Positions 27,676 through 36,265 are shown, counted from the first letter of the stretch. The stretch: DNA of 64,000 bases from Clostridiaceae bacterium (GCA_902362865.1 CABIYE010000007.1:12559-76558); one strand, 5' to 3'. A program made the numbers and translations. Notes: generated from the sequence alone by a model not told the origin.

Positions 27676-30565
27676 CTTCCGTTATTCCCTTCAGAAGCGC
27701 ATCCCTTACCTTTTCAGCCTCCTTATCCCACGAGGTAGACTGCGCAAATGCGATTCCTCTCTCTCTGATCTCTTCCAGCTCTCTTTCATGTGTCAGATAA
27801 TACTCCAGCTTATCTGCAATATCTTTCACACTATATTCTACAAGAACTGCATTCGTCTCATTCACCAGCCAGGAACTGTTACGTCCCTTTGAACAGACTG
27901 CCACCGACCCCGATGCCATTATCTCCAGCGGAAGCAAAGACAGATTCGTATGGGAAAGAACCAGGCACAATTCACAATCCGCATAGACCTCCGACAGCCT
28001 GGATACCGGCAGGATTCCCAGATTTTTATGGGGAAATGGAATGACATAATCGCTGACATCCCACCCCGCAAAGATAATTTCTACATCCTTTCTTCTGCTG
28101 CAAAGTTCCTGCAGAGCAAGAAAACCAATCTCAAAATCCCGGCGCGGCGTCACCGGCCTTGCATAAAAGAAGACTCGCTTCTTAAGACTTTTTTTCTCTT
28201 TCCTCACATACGTATCCCTGTCATAAGAAAAGCCAAAACTGTCCGCCTGCATTCCGTATTTTTCTGTCATCAGTTCTTTCAGCCAATCGCCTGCCGTAAT
28301 GCCACGGAAACCAAAACGGTAAGTGGCATCTGCCAGTTCATAATCAGAACCCGGCGCATAAAAGGCCGGTTCATAATCCTGGATAAAATAAAACTTAGAC
28401 AAGGTATTTTCAAACCGCCTCAGATAATACGCCGTCTGCCAGAAGGTAGCTATCGTCCCATGAGCAAATCCCATACTGGACACATCCTGATAAACCTCTA
28501 CCCTGCTGTCCAGCATCGGGAACTTCTCAGCAAGAAATCCACGAATATGTGCATCGTCCTGATACAGAAGCGACTGGAACAGATACAATCTGCTGTGAAA
28601 TCCCATATCCTCCAACCTGGATATAAAGCGGAACATATTAATATGCCCGCCGGATCCCTCCCCCATATCCGGAATGATCCAGTTCAAAATCTTGACTGAA
28701 TCTTCCCTATGAGTCTCGTATTCCTCCCGGTTAAGAGGAATCGGCGTTCTGTTCGTTGCAAATGTATAATACTCTATCAATTTACTCTTTTCCGGCTGTG
28801 GCTGCGGGCCACGTAGTTTTTGATATGTTTTGTGATACAATTTGCGGGATACGCCCCGGATGCCTTCCCGCCGAAATAGCCGCGCACCCCGAAGCATCAG
28901 GCCTGGCTTTTTCTCTGTATTCGAGCCGCCTTCCGCTCCTTCCGGAATCTGGCTGAAAAATTCCGCATAACACTCCGGAACCGGCAGCTGCTCCAGATAA
29001 GACAGAAGCTTCTTACGGTTCTCTATTGTAAGGAAATAAACCGCCTTCTTCTTTAAAAACGGTGAACCCAGAACCGCATATTGATATGCCAGCTCATTCT
29101 GGGGCTGTCCTGTCTGGAACCACTGTACCAGATCCCGGCTCTCCGGCAGATACGCGCCATAAGTAAAACCTCCCTGCACCAGCATTGGCGTTAGCTTCGT
29201 CTCCCCACGGGCAACCGTCTCTGTAAAATCATCGGAAGGACGATATTCCTTCCAAAAATTCCGAAAAACCTCCGACTGCACTACATTCTGGTTGAATACG
29301 ACAAAATAGGATTGAATGTGTTCCGGAATGTAAGGTTCGTTAATGAAAGAACCGTCGGCACAATATGGATACAACGTAATCCCCCAGAAATCCTTCTGTT
29401 CTCTGCGCATCCTGTCAAAGACCATTTTCAGCCCGTAAATAGGTCCTACGCTGGAATTATTCATAAGAATCACTTGCCCGAACTCTGCCAGATAATCGAA
29501 CCCCAGCCTCTCCATTCCATACTTCCAGGCGCCAAAATCATAACCTTTGTTCTCCCGAAGCCAAACCCGGTCCGAAACCCCGGCAACCTTCTTTTTCTCC
29601 TTTTCCGTAAGCCTGGAATTGGAAATAAATACCAGCTCGTCCACATCGCTGCGCATTGCCTTCAGAGATTCCAGATCCAGATCGGAAACCCGGTCTTCTC
29701 TGTCATAATGGGCATACAGCATAATTCGGCTCTGCGGCGCCTCACAAGCTTCTTCCTCTTTCTTCTCTTCTATCGCATTTCGGCAGATCCGATACGTATA
29801 GCCCTGCCCTTCGGCAAGGTAAACCCAAATCCGCTCTATCACATGGGCAAGGGTATCGTTCACTTGCCCTGCCTCATCGGGAAAATCCTCCTGGGTGTAT
29901 CCCAATTCAAAAAGCGGCCGCACCGCTGCTGTTTTCGCCCAGAACATCGTTCCCGCCGGAAATACCGGCTCTTTCGGCAGCAAAACATTTCCTCCGACAC
30001 GTTTTAAGATAAGCTCTATTTCACTCTTCGTTCCTGCCCACTTGGCTCCCTTTTCAATCACCGGATAAAATGGCGGGATGATAAGCCCCAGCTTATCCTC
30101 CCTCTCCATCCGCTCAAACAACGCCAAAAGATACGCTCTTCCGCCGCAGACATTTTCATACAAAAACCGTCTCCACTGATCTCCGAAATCTACCGTCTCA
30201 GATTTCTTCGTATGCAGATGGGCGATATATTTATAATCATTTATCACGTCTTTCATCTGCATAAGGAAAGGCGCAACATCTCTTCCTCTATTCGGAAAAA
30301 TTTCTATCCGGATCTGCCCGGCTGTGCAGTGCGGGACAAATTCTTCCTCAATCCGCTTCTTCTTTTCCGCTGTATCGGTTGAAATATAGCAATCATAAGC
30401 ATAGGGAATGGCATTCACTGCTTCCAAAAGCTCTCCTATAACCTCTGTAAAAAATACGTGTATCTGAACGGCTATCGCCGGATTCTCCCGCTTCCAATCC
30501 AATCTGTCAAGCTGTATCCCCGCTTCTGACACGGCCTCTACCCTCTGTATTCCCTTATCCTGCAT
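27662..30565 (-). CDS. Multidomain glycosyltransferase: RgpF-RgpF-WsaF fusion
   Basis: 967 residues from the ATG at 30565; a TTG nine bases earlier is an alternative start. Residues about 30-270 form one RgpF-like unit (IAVQIHVFFTEVIGEL, PNRGRDVAPFLMQM, HLHTKKSETVDFG). Residues about 290-560 form a second (IMLYAHYDREDRVSD, YDFGAWKYGMERLG, ILMNNSSVGP). Residues about 625-960 form a WsaF-like GT-B transferase (ILNWIIPDMGEGSGGHINMF, FYFIQDYEPAFYAPGSDYEL, LSLLPLEIMASGSVAVC). WsaF is a rhamnosyltransferase of S-layer glycan synthesis. Three transferase units in one chain suggest assembly of a repeating rhamnose-containing polymer. The C-terminal third is clearly paralogous to the gene just upstream. 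Confidence 0.9.
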   Translation of the reverse strand: MQDKGIQRVEAVSEAGIQLDRLDWKRENPAIAVQIHVFFTEVIGELLEAVNAIPYAYDCYISTDTAEKKKRIEEEFVPHCTAGQIRIEIFPNRGRDVAPFLMQMKDVINDYKYIAHLHTKKSETVDFGDQWRRFLYENVCGGRAYLLALFERMEREDKLGLIIPPFYPVIEKGAKWAGTKSEIELILKRVGGNVLLPKEPVFPAGTMFWAKTAAVRPLFELGYTQEDFPDEAGQVNDTLAHVIERIWVYLAEGQGYTYRICRNAIEEKKEEEACEAPQSRIMLYAHYDREDRVSDLDLESLKAMRSDVDELVFISNSRLTEKEKKKVAGVSDRVWLRENKGYDFGAWKYGMERLGFDYLAEFGQVILMNNSSVGPIYGLKMVFDRMRREQKDFWGITLYPYCADGSFINEPYIPEHIQSYFVVFNQNVVQSEVFRNFWKEYRPSDDFTETVARGETKLTPMLVQGGFTYGAYLPESRDLVQWFQTGQPQNELAYQYAVLGSPFLKKKAVYFLTIENRKKLLSYLEQLPVPECYAEFFSQIPEGAEGGSNTEKKPGLMLRGARLFRREGIRGVSRKLYHKTYQKLRGPQPQPEKSKLIEYYTFATNRTPIPLNREEYETHREDSVKILNWIIPDMGEGSGGHINMFRFISRLEDMGFHSRLYLFQSLLYQDDAHIRGFLAEKFPMLDSRVEVYQDVSSMGFAHGTIATFWQTAYYLRRFENTLSKFYFIQDYEPAFYAPGSDYELADATYRFGFRGITAGDWLKELMTEKYGMQADSFGFSYDRDTYVRKEKKSLKKRVFFYARPVTPRRDFEIGFLALQELCSRRKDVEIIFAGWDVSDYVIPFPHKNLGILPVSRLSEVYADCELCLVLSHTNLSLLPLEIMASGSVAVCSKGRNSSWLVNETNAVLVEYSVKDIADKLEYYLTHERELEEIRERGIAFAQSTSWDKEAEKVRDALLKGITEDEEK

Positions 30566-31769
30566 CTTCTTCAATTCCCTTCTTCAAAGCATCCCGCACC
30601 TTCTTCGCTTCCGCTTCCCAGGAAGTTGTTTTTGCAAATGCAATTCCCTGGTCTTTGATTTTCTCCAGCGCCTCTTCATGCTTCAGATAGTATTCCATCT
30701 TATCCGCTATGTCTGCCGGATCATACTCCACCAACACAGCATTCTCTTCACTTACAAGCCAGGTACTGTTCTCTCCTTTTGAACAAACCACCGCCGAGCC
30801 GGACGCCATAATTTCAAGAGGCAATAATGACAAGTTTGTATTAGAAAGTACCATACACAAGTCACACTGCCCGTAGATTTCCGACAATTGCCCCATACTT
30901 ACAATTCCCAGATTCTGATGCCGGAACGGGATCTCAAGATAGGACACATCCCAACCGGCCAAAAGCACCTCTACCTCCGGCATACGGCTGCACAGCTCAG
31001 AAAGTGCCAGCATCCCAATCTCAAAATCCCGGCGTTCTGTCACCGGCCGTGCATAAAAAAATACTTTTTTTTCATTTCCCGTCTTCTTATGCTCTCTATA
31101 CAATTCCTTATCATAAGAAAAACTAAAACTGTCACACTTCATCCCATACCGCTCTTCCAGCATATCCTTCAGCCAATCGCCAGCCGTAATTCCCCGGAAC
31201 CCGAACCGGTAAGTATCTTCTGCAAACTGATAGAAAGAACCCATTGGGAAAAAGTAAGGCTCATAATCCTGCACAAAGTAGAATTTAGAAATGGTATTAT
31301 CAAAATTCTTCACAAAATAAGCCGTCTGCCAGGCAGTAGCAATGGTTGCATGAGCAAACTCCGCCTCTCTGATATCCCAGAAAGCTTCCACCCGGCTGTC
31401 AAGAATGGGAAACATCTCCGAAAGTCTCTTCCGAAATCCCTTGTTATCATTCCGATAGGTAGGAGACAATACAAGATACAGCCTGCTGTGGAATCCCATA
31501 TCCTCTAAAAACGAAACAAACCGGAAAATATTAATATGCCCGCCGGATCCTTCCCCCATCTCCGGAATAATCCAGTTCAGAATCTTAACCTCATCATTTT
31601 TATGTTTTTCGTATTCTGCCTGATTAAACGGAACACGCTTCTCAGTCGTCAAAAATTCATAATGCTTCAGAAATTCATTTTTCCTGGGGGCAAGATGGAA
31701 CTTCTCAGCAACTCCCCTGATTCCTCTCCGTCTCACAAAGCGGATTCCCTTTATAACAAATTCCTTCAT
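30555..31769 (-). CDS. WsaF-like glycosyltransferase
   Basis: 404 residues from the ATG at 31769 (MKEFVIKGIRFVRRRG), 4 bp after the upstream stop and preceded by AGGGGGT; longer frames would overlap that gene. The GT-B fold has ILNWIIPEMGEGSGGHINIF (about 65), FYFVQDYEPYFFPMGS, the acceptor/donor linker FYARPVTERRDFEIG and LSLLPLEIMASGSAVVCS near the C-terminus. It is nearly collinear with the last third of the downstream fusion protein, so one arose from duplication of the other. Predicted to add rhamnose or a related sugar to the surface glycan. Confidence 0.9.
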   Translation of the reverse strand: MKEFVIKGIRFVRRRGIRGVAEKFHLAPRKNEFLKHYEFLTTEKRVPFNQAEYEKHKNDEVKILNWIIPEMGEGSGGHINIFRFVSFLEDMGFHSRLYLVLSPTYRNDNKGFRKRLSEMFPILDSRVEAFWDIREAEFAHATIATAWQTAYFVKNFDNTISKFYFVQDYEPYFFPMGSFYQFAEDTYRFGFRGITAGDWLKDMLEERYGMKCDSFSFSYDKELYREHKKTGNEKKVFFYARPVTERRDFEIGMLALSELCSRMPEVEVLLAGWDVSYLEIPFRHQNLGIVSMGQLSEIYGQCDLCMVLSNTNLSLLPLEIMASGSAVVCSKGENSTWLVSEENAVLVEYDPADIADKMEYYLKHEEALEKIKDQGIAFAKTTSWEAEAKKVRDALKKGIEEDAG

Positions 31770-31773
31770 ATCT

Positions 31774-32754
31774 CTATACCCCCTGACCCTTTCTCTGTTT
31801 GTATTGCTGCGATATTCTTCTGTCCCACCTTTCCTGCCTTCTCCTTGAAAATCTGTCATATCTTCCTCCTTTATATCCGGCATAGTACCGGCAATAATTG
31901 CGTCCGGCAGAATATAAAAGCCAGGAAAACTTCTCCTTCCTTTTAAGCGGCAGGGAGCGGACATATCGCAGATCTGCCAATGTATGCCTAATAACCAGAA
32001 GTGGAAGTTTCATCCAAGAATCAGAAATCACATAACCGTGAATCCGGTTCAGACCTCTGTATTCATCAAAATAACGTCCATAATACTCTCGCAGAGGAAA
32101 ATTATGGGAATGATAGACCGGAGCATAAGGGCAGTACACCTTCTTATATCCCAGCTCAATCATTTTGCGCATCCATATCTGATCTTCGGCAAAATCCACA
32201 TCCGGATACGGATATTTCTCCCAGACATCTCTGCGCAGGCATGCATTATTATCGGAAAAAAACGCCAGCTTATGCAGATAGCCTTCTTCCGACCTGTAGC
32301 GCTCCTCATCATCCAGCCAGTAAACCGTATTTTCCTGTCCAAAATTATCAAAATGCGCTTTTAAATCTCTCTTATCAAATATATTGCAATCCGGGTATGG
32401 CAAATGGATTCCAAATCCTCCCACTATTCCATCTTCTATTTGCATAGCATCCACCAGATTCTGAAGCCAGTCTTCCGACGCCGGAAGGGCATCCTGCGTA
32501 AGAAACACAATGTATGTCCCATTTCCTTGTGCTGCGCCATAGTTCCTTGTCCTTCCATGCCCGAACTCAGACGCCGGAATCTCGAATAACCGGCAGGGGT
32601 AACTGCGGATAATTCCAAGCGTCTCATCCCCGGAACCGGAATCCACACAAATAACCTCATAACTATATTCTGTTTTCTGCCGGAACACCATGGCAAGCAC
32701 ACGGTTCAAAAGCTTCCCGGCATTCTTGGTTGGTATAACAATCGAGACATCCAT
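31774..32754 (-). CDS. Family 2 glycosyltransferase (rhamnosyltransferase-like)
   Basis: 326 residues from the ATG at 32754 (MDVSIVIPTKNAGKLLNRVL), with AAGGAG 8 nt upstream; a TTG two codons earlier is possible. GT-A features: VSIVIPTKN, VICVDSGSGDET, the FLTQDALPASEDWL metal-binding region and an EDQIW catalytic motif (FAEDQIWMRKMIELG). FGHGRTRNYGA is typical of rhamnosyltransferase-like GT2 enzymes. It is the first gene of the glycan operon, 30 nt downstream of its promoter. Confidence 0.92.
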   Translation of the reverse strand: MDVSIVIPTKNAGKLLNRVLAMVFRQKTEYSYEVICVDSGSGDETLGIIRSYPCRLFEIPASEFGHGRTRNYGAAQGNGTYIVFLTQDALPASEDWLQNLVDAMQIEDGIVGGFGIHLPYPDCNIFDKRDLKAHFDNFGQENTVYWLDDEERYRSEEGYLHKLAFFSDNNACLRRDVWEKYPYPDVDFAEDQIWMRKMIELGYKKVYCPYAPVYHSHNFPLREYYGRYFDEYRGLNRIHGYVISDSWMKLPLLVIRHTLADLRYVRSLPLKRKEKFSWLLYSAGRNYCRYYAGYKGGRYDRFSRRRQERWDRRISQQYKQRKGQGV

Positions 32755-32781
32755 TTTCAAAACTCCTTCACACTTCCTGTT

Positions 32782-32810
32782 ATTGTACCATTAATAATTA
32801 CTCATTTCAA
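32782..32810 (-). promoter_or_regulatory. Sigma-A promoter of the surface-glycan operon
   Basis: TTGAAA (32805-32810), 17-nt spacer, TACAAT (32782-32787) on the minus strand, about 30 nt before the GT2 start. No riboswitch-like leader fits in the short interval. Confidence 0.75.
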
Positions 32811-32836
32811 CCAGGCAAATCCCTATGAATTATATC

Positions 32837-32866
32837 TGTACACCCTCTCCCTGACGATGATATAAT
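32837..32866 (+). promoter_or_regulatory. Extended -10 promoter of the MATE gene
   Basis: TGATATAAT (32858-32866) is an extended -10 element; TGTACA at 32837-32842 is a weak -35 with an 18-nt spacer. It lies 27 nt before the MATE start and diverges from the glycan-operon promoter. Confidence 0.65.
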
Positions 32867-32892
32867 TATAGAAGAGAAAGGAGTGGGATGTC

Positions 32893-34254
32893 ATGACAAA
32901 GGAGAAAAACGGAAAGAACCAGATTACGGAGGGAATTATCTGGAAACAATTACTGCTGTTCTTTTTTCCGATTGTAATCGGGACCTTATTTCAACAGTTA
33001 TATAATACTGCAGACGCCGTCATTGTAGGGCGATTTGTCGGAAAAGAAGCGCTGGCAAGCGTAGGTGGCTCCGCTTCTGTCATCACCTATCAGGTCTTTT
33101 CCTTTTTTACAGGCCTATCTTCCGGAGCCACCGTAATTATCTCACAGTTCTTCGGAGCAAAGGATTACATGAACCTGCACAGAAGCCTCCATACTGCCTA
33201 TGCATTTTCGATCATCGTAAGCATTCTAATCAGCATCGTCGGCTGGTTTGCGACGCCATGGCTGCTGGCTGTCACCAAAACACCGGAAGCTATTATGGGG
33301 GACTCTGTCCTCTACCTGCGCATCTATTTTCTGGGAATCATTGCCACTTTGGTCTATAACATGGGTTCCAGTATCATGCGTGCCATCGGAGACTCCAAAA
33401 GACCGCTTTATTACCTGATGTTCTGCTGTTTTCTGAACATCGCGCTGGACATCCTTTTGGTTATCGTTTTCAAAATGGGAATCGCCGGGGCAGCAATCGC
33501 TACCGTCATATCCCAGGCAGTCAGCGCCGTGCTTGTCACCAGGACGCTGATGTTTTCCTACGAAGATATCCAGCTGCAGATACGCCGGATACGGCTTTAT
33601 CTGCCCATATTAAAATCAGAACTGCGCATCGGCCTTCCAAGCAGTCTCCAAGCGTGCATGTACGGTCTTACCAATATTATTATACAGACCGCCATCAACA
33701 GCTTCGGGACAGATACCGCTGCGGCGTGGGCGGCATTCGGAAAAATGGATATGATATTCTGGGCAGTCAGCGGCGCGTTCGGAATCGCCATTACCACTTT
33801 CACCGGTCAGAATTACGGCGCCGGGAAAATGAACCGGGTATATCAGAGCGTGCGCACCTGCCTGGGAATGTCACTTGCAATCTGCGGCTCCATCCTGGTC
33901 TTCCTGATGCTTTTTGCAAAACCTTTATTTTATCTGTTTACAGATGACCCAAATGTCATATCCATCGGAACTTATATGCTGCTGCATATCGTCCCAAGTT
34001 ATGCCATCTTCATCTTTGTAGAAATCCTCTCAGGAGCACTGCGCGGAATAGGCGATGTACTGATACCAACTCTGATTACCCTGGGCGGCGTCTGCGGCGT
34101 CCGTCTCCCTTGGATCCTGATTATGGTTCCTATCCGTCAAGAGCTGTCTACCATCCTTATCAGCTACCCTCTCGCCTGGGGCGCCACCATACTGCTTCTG
34201 GCACCATACTATTTCTACAGGAAAGCACACAATGCAGACAATTACTCGCGATAA
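32893..34254 (+). CDS. MATE-family multidrug/cation exporter
   Basis: 453 residues with twelve membrane segments in two similar halves. The family pattern is clear: an N-terminal IPIVIGTLFQQLYNTADAV-like helix 1, VGKEALASVG, SGATVIISQFFGAKD, and the second-half ITTFTGQNYGAGKMN. MATE proteins expel organic cations using Na+ or H+. This one is monocistronic and diverges from the glycan operon; in such positions the substrate cannot be predicted. AAAGGAGTGGG precedes the ATG. Confidence 0.93.
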   Translation: MTKEKNGKNQITEGIIWKQLLLFFFPIVIGTLFQQLYNTADAVIVGRFVGKEALASVGGSASVITYQVFSFFTGLSSGATVIISQFFGAKDYMNLHRSLHTAYAFSIIVSILISIVGWFATPWLLAVTKTPEAIMGDSVLYLRIYFLGIIATLVYNMGSSIMRAIGDSKRPLYYLMFCCFLNIALDILLVIVFKMGIAGAAIATVISQAVSAVLVTRTLMFSYEDIQLQIRRIRLYLPILKSELRIGLPSSLQACMYGLTNIIIQTAINSFGTDTAAAWAAFGKMDMIFWAVSGAFGIAITTFTGQNYGAGKMNRVYQSVRTCLGMSLAICGSILVFLMLFAKPLFYLFTDDPNVISIGTYMLLHIVPSYAIFIFVEILSGALRGIGDVLIPTLITLGGVCGVRLPWILIMVPIRQELSTILISYPLAWGATILLLAPYYFYRKAHNADNYSR

Positions 34255-34309
34255 ATTGCATGAATATTTAGATAATTTATATTTTCAAAAAAAATATTTC
34301 AAAATCTTC

Positions 34310-34338
34310 TTGACATTTTCTATTCAATAACTTAAAAT
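34310..34338 (+). promoter_or_regulatory. Near-consensus sigma-A promoter
   Basis: TTGACA (34310-34315), exactly 17 nt, then TAAAAT (34333-34338), 55 bp after the MATE stop. No protein-coding gene lies downstream on this strand before the hairpin at 34461. Confidence 0.85.
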
Positions 34339-34344
34339 AGGGAT

Positions 34345-34500
34345 AACAAAAGAAGAGAAAACTTCAAAAAACAGGAGGTCGGTCCAATGAAATAGAGGGA
34401 CTTATCTAAAATTCAATAGAAAGCGAGGTTATATAGTGAAACTTCTGGAATTTCATTAAAAGAGCTATTCGATTTATAAAATAAAATCGAATAGCTCTCT
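34345..34500 (+). ncRNA. Candidate small RNA or leader transcript
   Basis: Between the strong promoter and the hairpin at 34461-34498 lies about 155 nt with no usable gene. A strong ribosome binding site (AGGAGGTCGGTCC) precedes only ATG AAA TAG, a two-codon frame at 34387. Further on a GTG frame encodes VKLLEFH. AATGAAAT near the first start can pair with ATTTCATT near 34452-34459, folding the transcript. It could be a regulatory RNA or a peptide-coupled RNA. The T-run after the hairpin is weak on this strand, so the 3' end is uncertain. Confidence 0.45.
34461..34498 (-). terminator. Bidirectional intrinsic terminator (tRNA-Leu operon and candidate small RNA)
   Basis: AGAGCTATTCGATTT and AAATCGAATAGCTCT form a 15-bp stem with an AT-rich loop. 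On the minus strand it is followed by TTTT and lies 12 nt after the tRNA-Leu 3' end. On the plus strand it closes the short transcript. Confidence 0.85.
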
Positions 34501-34509
34501 TTCTGTCAA

Positions 34510-34594
34510 TGCGGAAGATGGGACTTGAACCCACACAAGCGCAATGCTTACAAGATCCTTAGTCTTGCTCGTCTGCCAGTTCCGACACTTCCGC
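34510..34594 (-). tRNA. tRNA-Leu(AAG), copy 2
   Basis: An 85-nt class II tRNA with acceptor GCGGAAG/CTTCCGC, discriminator A, D-arm TCGGAACTGGCAGACGA, anticodon loop CTAAGGA (anticodon AAG) and a long variable arm. The T-loop reads GTTCAAGTC. CCA is not encoded. It is almost identical to the copy at 34649 except in the variable arm (TAAGCATTGCGCTTG here). Confidence 0.95.
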
Positions 34595-34648
34595 CTATCA
34601 ATATGTAATTAAGTATATAAGAGGACTGCTCTGCGCAATCCTCCTGAA

Positions 34649-34733
34649 TGCGGAAGATGGGACTTGAACCCACACGATCGCATTGATCACAAGATCCTTA
34701 GTCTTGCTCGTCTGCCAGTTCCGACACTTCCGC
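34649..34733 (-). tRNA. tRNA-Leu(AAG), copy 1
   Basis: Same acceptor, D-arm, anticodon loop CTAAGGA and T-arm as the neighbouring copy, with a different but equally paired variable arm (TGATCAATGCGATCG). The two tRNAs are 54 bp apart and share one promoter and terminator. Decoding of CUU/CUC by an A34 leucine tRNA normally implies inosine at position 34. Confidence 0.95.
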
Positions 34734-34754
34734 TTGACTTAACGTCCGTCTAAT

Positions 34755-34783
34755 AGATTACTACATTGGTTCATAAATGTCAA
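34755..34783 (-). promoter_or_regulatory. Promoter of the tRNA-Leu pair
   Basis: TTGACA (34778-34783), 17-nt spacer and TAATCT (34755-34760) on the minus strand, 21 nt before the first tRNA. Confidence 0.75.
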
Positions 34784-34795
34784 TACCAAATTTCA

Positions 34796-34826
34796 AAAAC
34801 CTCCGCCTCCCGCCGGGAGACGGAAG
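34796..34826 (-). terminator. Terminator after rplT
   Basis: CTTCCGTCTCCCG and CGGGAGGCGGAGG form a GC-rich stem with two G-T pairs, followed by TTTTT on the minus strand, 18 bp after the rplT stop. Confidence 0.9.
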
Positions 34827-34843
34827 TTTCTGTTTTCTATAAA

Positions 34844-35200
34844 TTAAGCGAGCGCTGACTTTGCAACTTCTGCAAGTGTTGCAAATCCTGCAGCATCATT
34901 TACCGCCATCTCTGCCAGCATCTTTCTGTTCACATCCACATTCGCCAACTTTAAGCCATGCATGAACTTGCTGTATGACAGTCCGTTCAATCTTGCTGCC
35001 GCATTAATACGTGCAATCCAGAGCTGACGCATCTGACGTTTACGCTGTTTTCTTCCTGCATAAGAAGATGTAAGCGCTCTCATTACAGACTGTTTTGCAA
35101 CTCTGTACTGTTTGGAACGTGCTCCCCTATATCCTTTTGCCAATTTTAAAGTTCTGTTATGTTTTTTCTTAGCGTTCAATCCGCCTTTGATTCTTGCCAT
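34844..35200 (-). CDS. rplT: Ribosomal protein L20
   Basis: 118 residues, the standard length. The basic N-terminal helix ([20 protein letters not shown]) and [20 protein letters not shown] are diagnostic. L20 is needed for early 50S assembly and, in Firmicutes, represses its own operon by binding the leader. It is third in infC-rpmI-rplT, 31 bp after rpmI. Confidence 0.98.
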   Translation of the reverse strand: MARIKGGLNAKKKHNRTLKLAKGYRGARSKQYRVAKQSVMRALTSSYAGRKQRKRQMRQLWIARINAAARLNGLSYSKFMHGLKLANVDVNRKMLAEMAVNDAAGFATLAEVAKSALA

Positions 35201-35231
35201 GTCTTATTCCTCCTTCAATATCTGTCTTATC

Positions 35232-35429
35232 TTAGAGATATGGTAATACTTTCTTCATATTCTTTACGTTAGTAGCATCTGCAATAGTTGCCTTTCTGAG
35301 ATTTCTTTTTCTCTTTGTAGACTTCTTTGTTAAGATATGGCTCTTGTAAGCTTTATTTCTTTTTAACTTTCCTGTACCTGTTTTTTTGAAGCGCTTTGCA
35401 GCAGCTCTATTTGTCTTAATTTTTGGCAT
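35232..35429 (-). CDS. rpmI: Ribosomal protein L35
   Basis: 65 residues, highly basic, with [20 protein letters not shown] and [17 protein letters not shown], the L35 signatures. It lies between infC and rplT in the universally conserved order, each gene with its own GGAGG-type site. Confidence 0.98.
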   Translation of the reverse strand: MPKIKTNRAAAKRFKKTGTGKLKRNKAYKSHILTKKSTKRKRNLRKATIADATNVKNMKKVLPYL

Positions 35430-35462
35430 GATATATTCCTCCTTGATAATGTGTGTTTATTT

Positions 35463-35969
35463 TTAACGTTTTACAGTTAAAACCATGCTCATATTTCTTC
35501 CTTCGAGTTTGGCTGGCTTCTCCACCACAGCCACATCCTCCAGCATCTTGGCAAAATCATCCAAAATATGTCTGCTCTGCTGTACGTGTGCCATTTCTCT
35601 CCCGCGGAATCGCAACGTGACTTTTACTTTATTTCCCTTCCCAATGAACTTCTTCGCACTATTCACCTTTGTATTCAAATCATTGGTGTCGATATTGGGT
35701 GAAAGACGCACTTCCTTAACCTCGACCGTCTTTTGCTTTTTCTTGGCCTCTTTTTCTTTTCTTGTCAGCTCATACTTATACTTACCGTAATCAATAATCT
35801 TGCATACCGGCGGTTGAGCCTTCGGAGCAATCTTCACAAGGTCTAAATCTGCTTCATGCGCAAGTTTCATCGCATCCTTCGCAGACATAATGCCAAGCTG
35901 CTCTCCTTCTTCGCTGATTACGCGTACTTCTCTGTCTCTGATTTGCTCGTTAATCATTAAATCGCTAAT
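35463..35969 (-). CDS. infC: Translation initiation factor IF-3 with AUU start
   Basis: 168 residues starting at ATT (35967-35969). GGAGGTG lies 7 nt upstream of that ATT, whereas the first ATG, four codons later, would have its site about 19 nt away. The resulting N-terminus (M)SDLMINEQIRDREVR matches the family start. The N-domain, linker and C-domain (KVKVTLRFRGREMAH) are complete. AUU starts let IF-3 proofread its own initiation, a known feedback control. First gene of infC-rpmI-rplT. Confidence 0.96.
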   Translation of the reverse strand: MSDLMINEQIRDREVRVISEEGEQLGIMSAKDAMKLAHEADLDLVKIAPKAQPPVCKIIDYGKYKYELTRKEKEAKKKQKTVEVKEVRLSPNIDTNDLNTKVNSAKKFIGKGNKVKVTLRFRGREMAHVQQSRHILDDFAKMLEDVAVVEKPAKLEGRNMSMVLTVKR

Positions 35970-35984
35970 TGTAGTGCACCTCCA

Positions 35985-36196
35985 TCATAAAATAAAACAT
36001 AAAATGTAAGCAGTACTCTTTCCTTACATAAAAAATAAGTGAACAGCTTCCGACTATCCACTTTCAACTCTGCATAAAATACAAGAGAGACTTATACAAT
36101 CTCTTTTTTCATGCCGCTTTATCAAACCGCCAGATGCCCGATTGCACTGAGGTGAGAGTGGATACTCTACTTTATTTTCCGCTTCACGCAGTTAAT
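35985..36196 (-). promoter_or_regulatory. infC operon leader with attenuator hairpins (L20-type leader likely)
   Basis: About 210 nt separate the promoter from infC. The minus-strand RNA holds a GC-rich upstream fold, AAAAAAGAGATTGTATAAGTCTCTC, and AAGTGGATAGTCGG...CTGTTCACTT followed by a T-rich run, plus GTAAG...CTTAC just before the coding start. This is the layout of the Firmicutes L20 leader, where L20 binding promotes termination. I assign it by position and hairpin pattern, not by a matched consensus. Confidence 0.65.
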
Positions 36197-36225
36197 AATC
36201 TAACACATTATTTTTTCATTGTCAA
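36197..36225 (-). promoter_or_regulatory. Promoter of infC-rpmI-rplT
   Basis: TTGACA (36220-36225), 17-nt spacer and TAGATT (36197-36202) on the minus strand. Confidence 0.75.
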
Positions 36226-36236
36226 CCTTTTTTCTA

Positions 36237-36265
36237 TTGCGAAATCCGACTTTTTTCTATATAAT
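36237..36265 (+). promoter_or_regulatory. Promoter of the NSS symporter gene
   Basis: TTGCGA (36237-36242), 17-nt spacer, TATAAT (36260-36265); the symporter ATG follows 65 nt later behind GAGGAGG. Confidence 0.75.
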
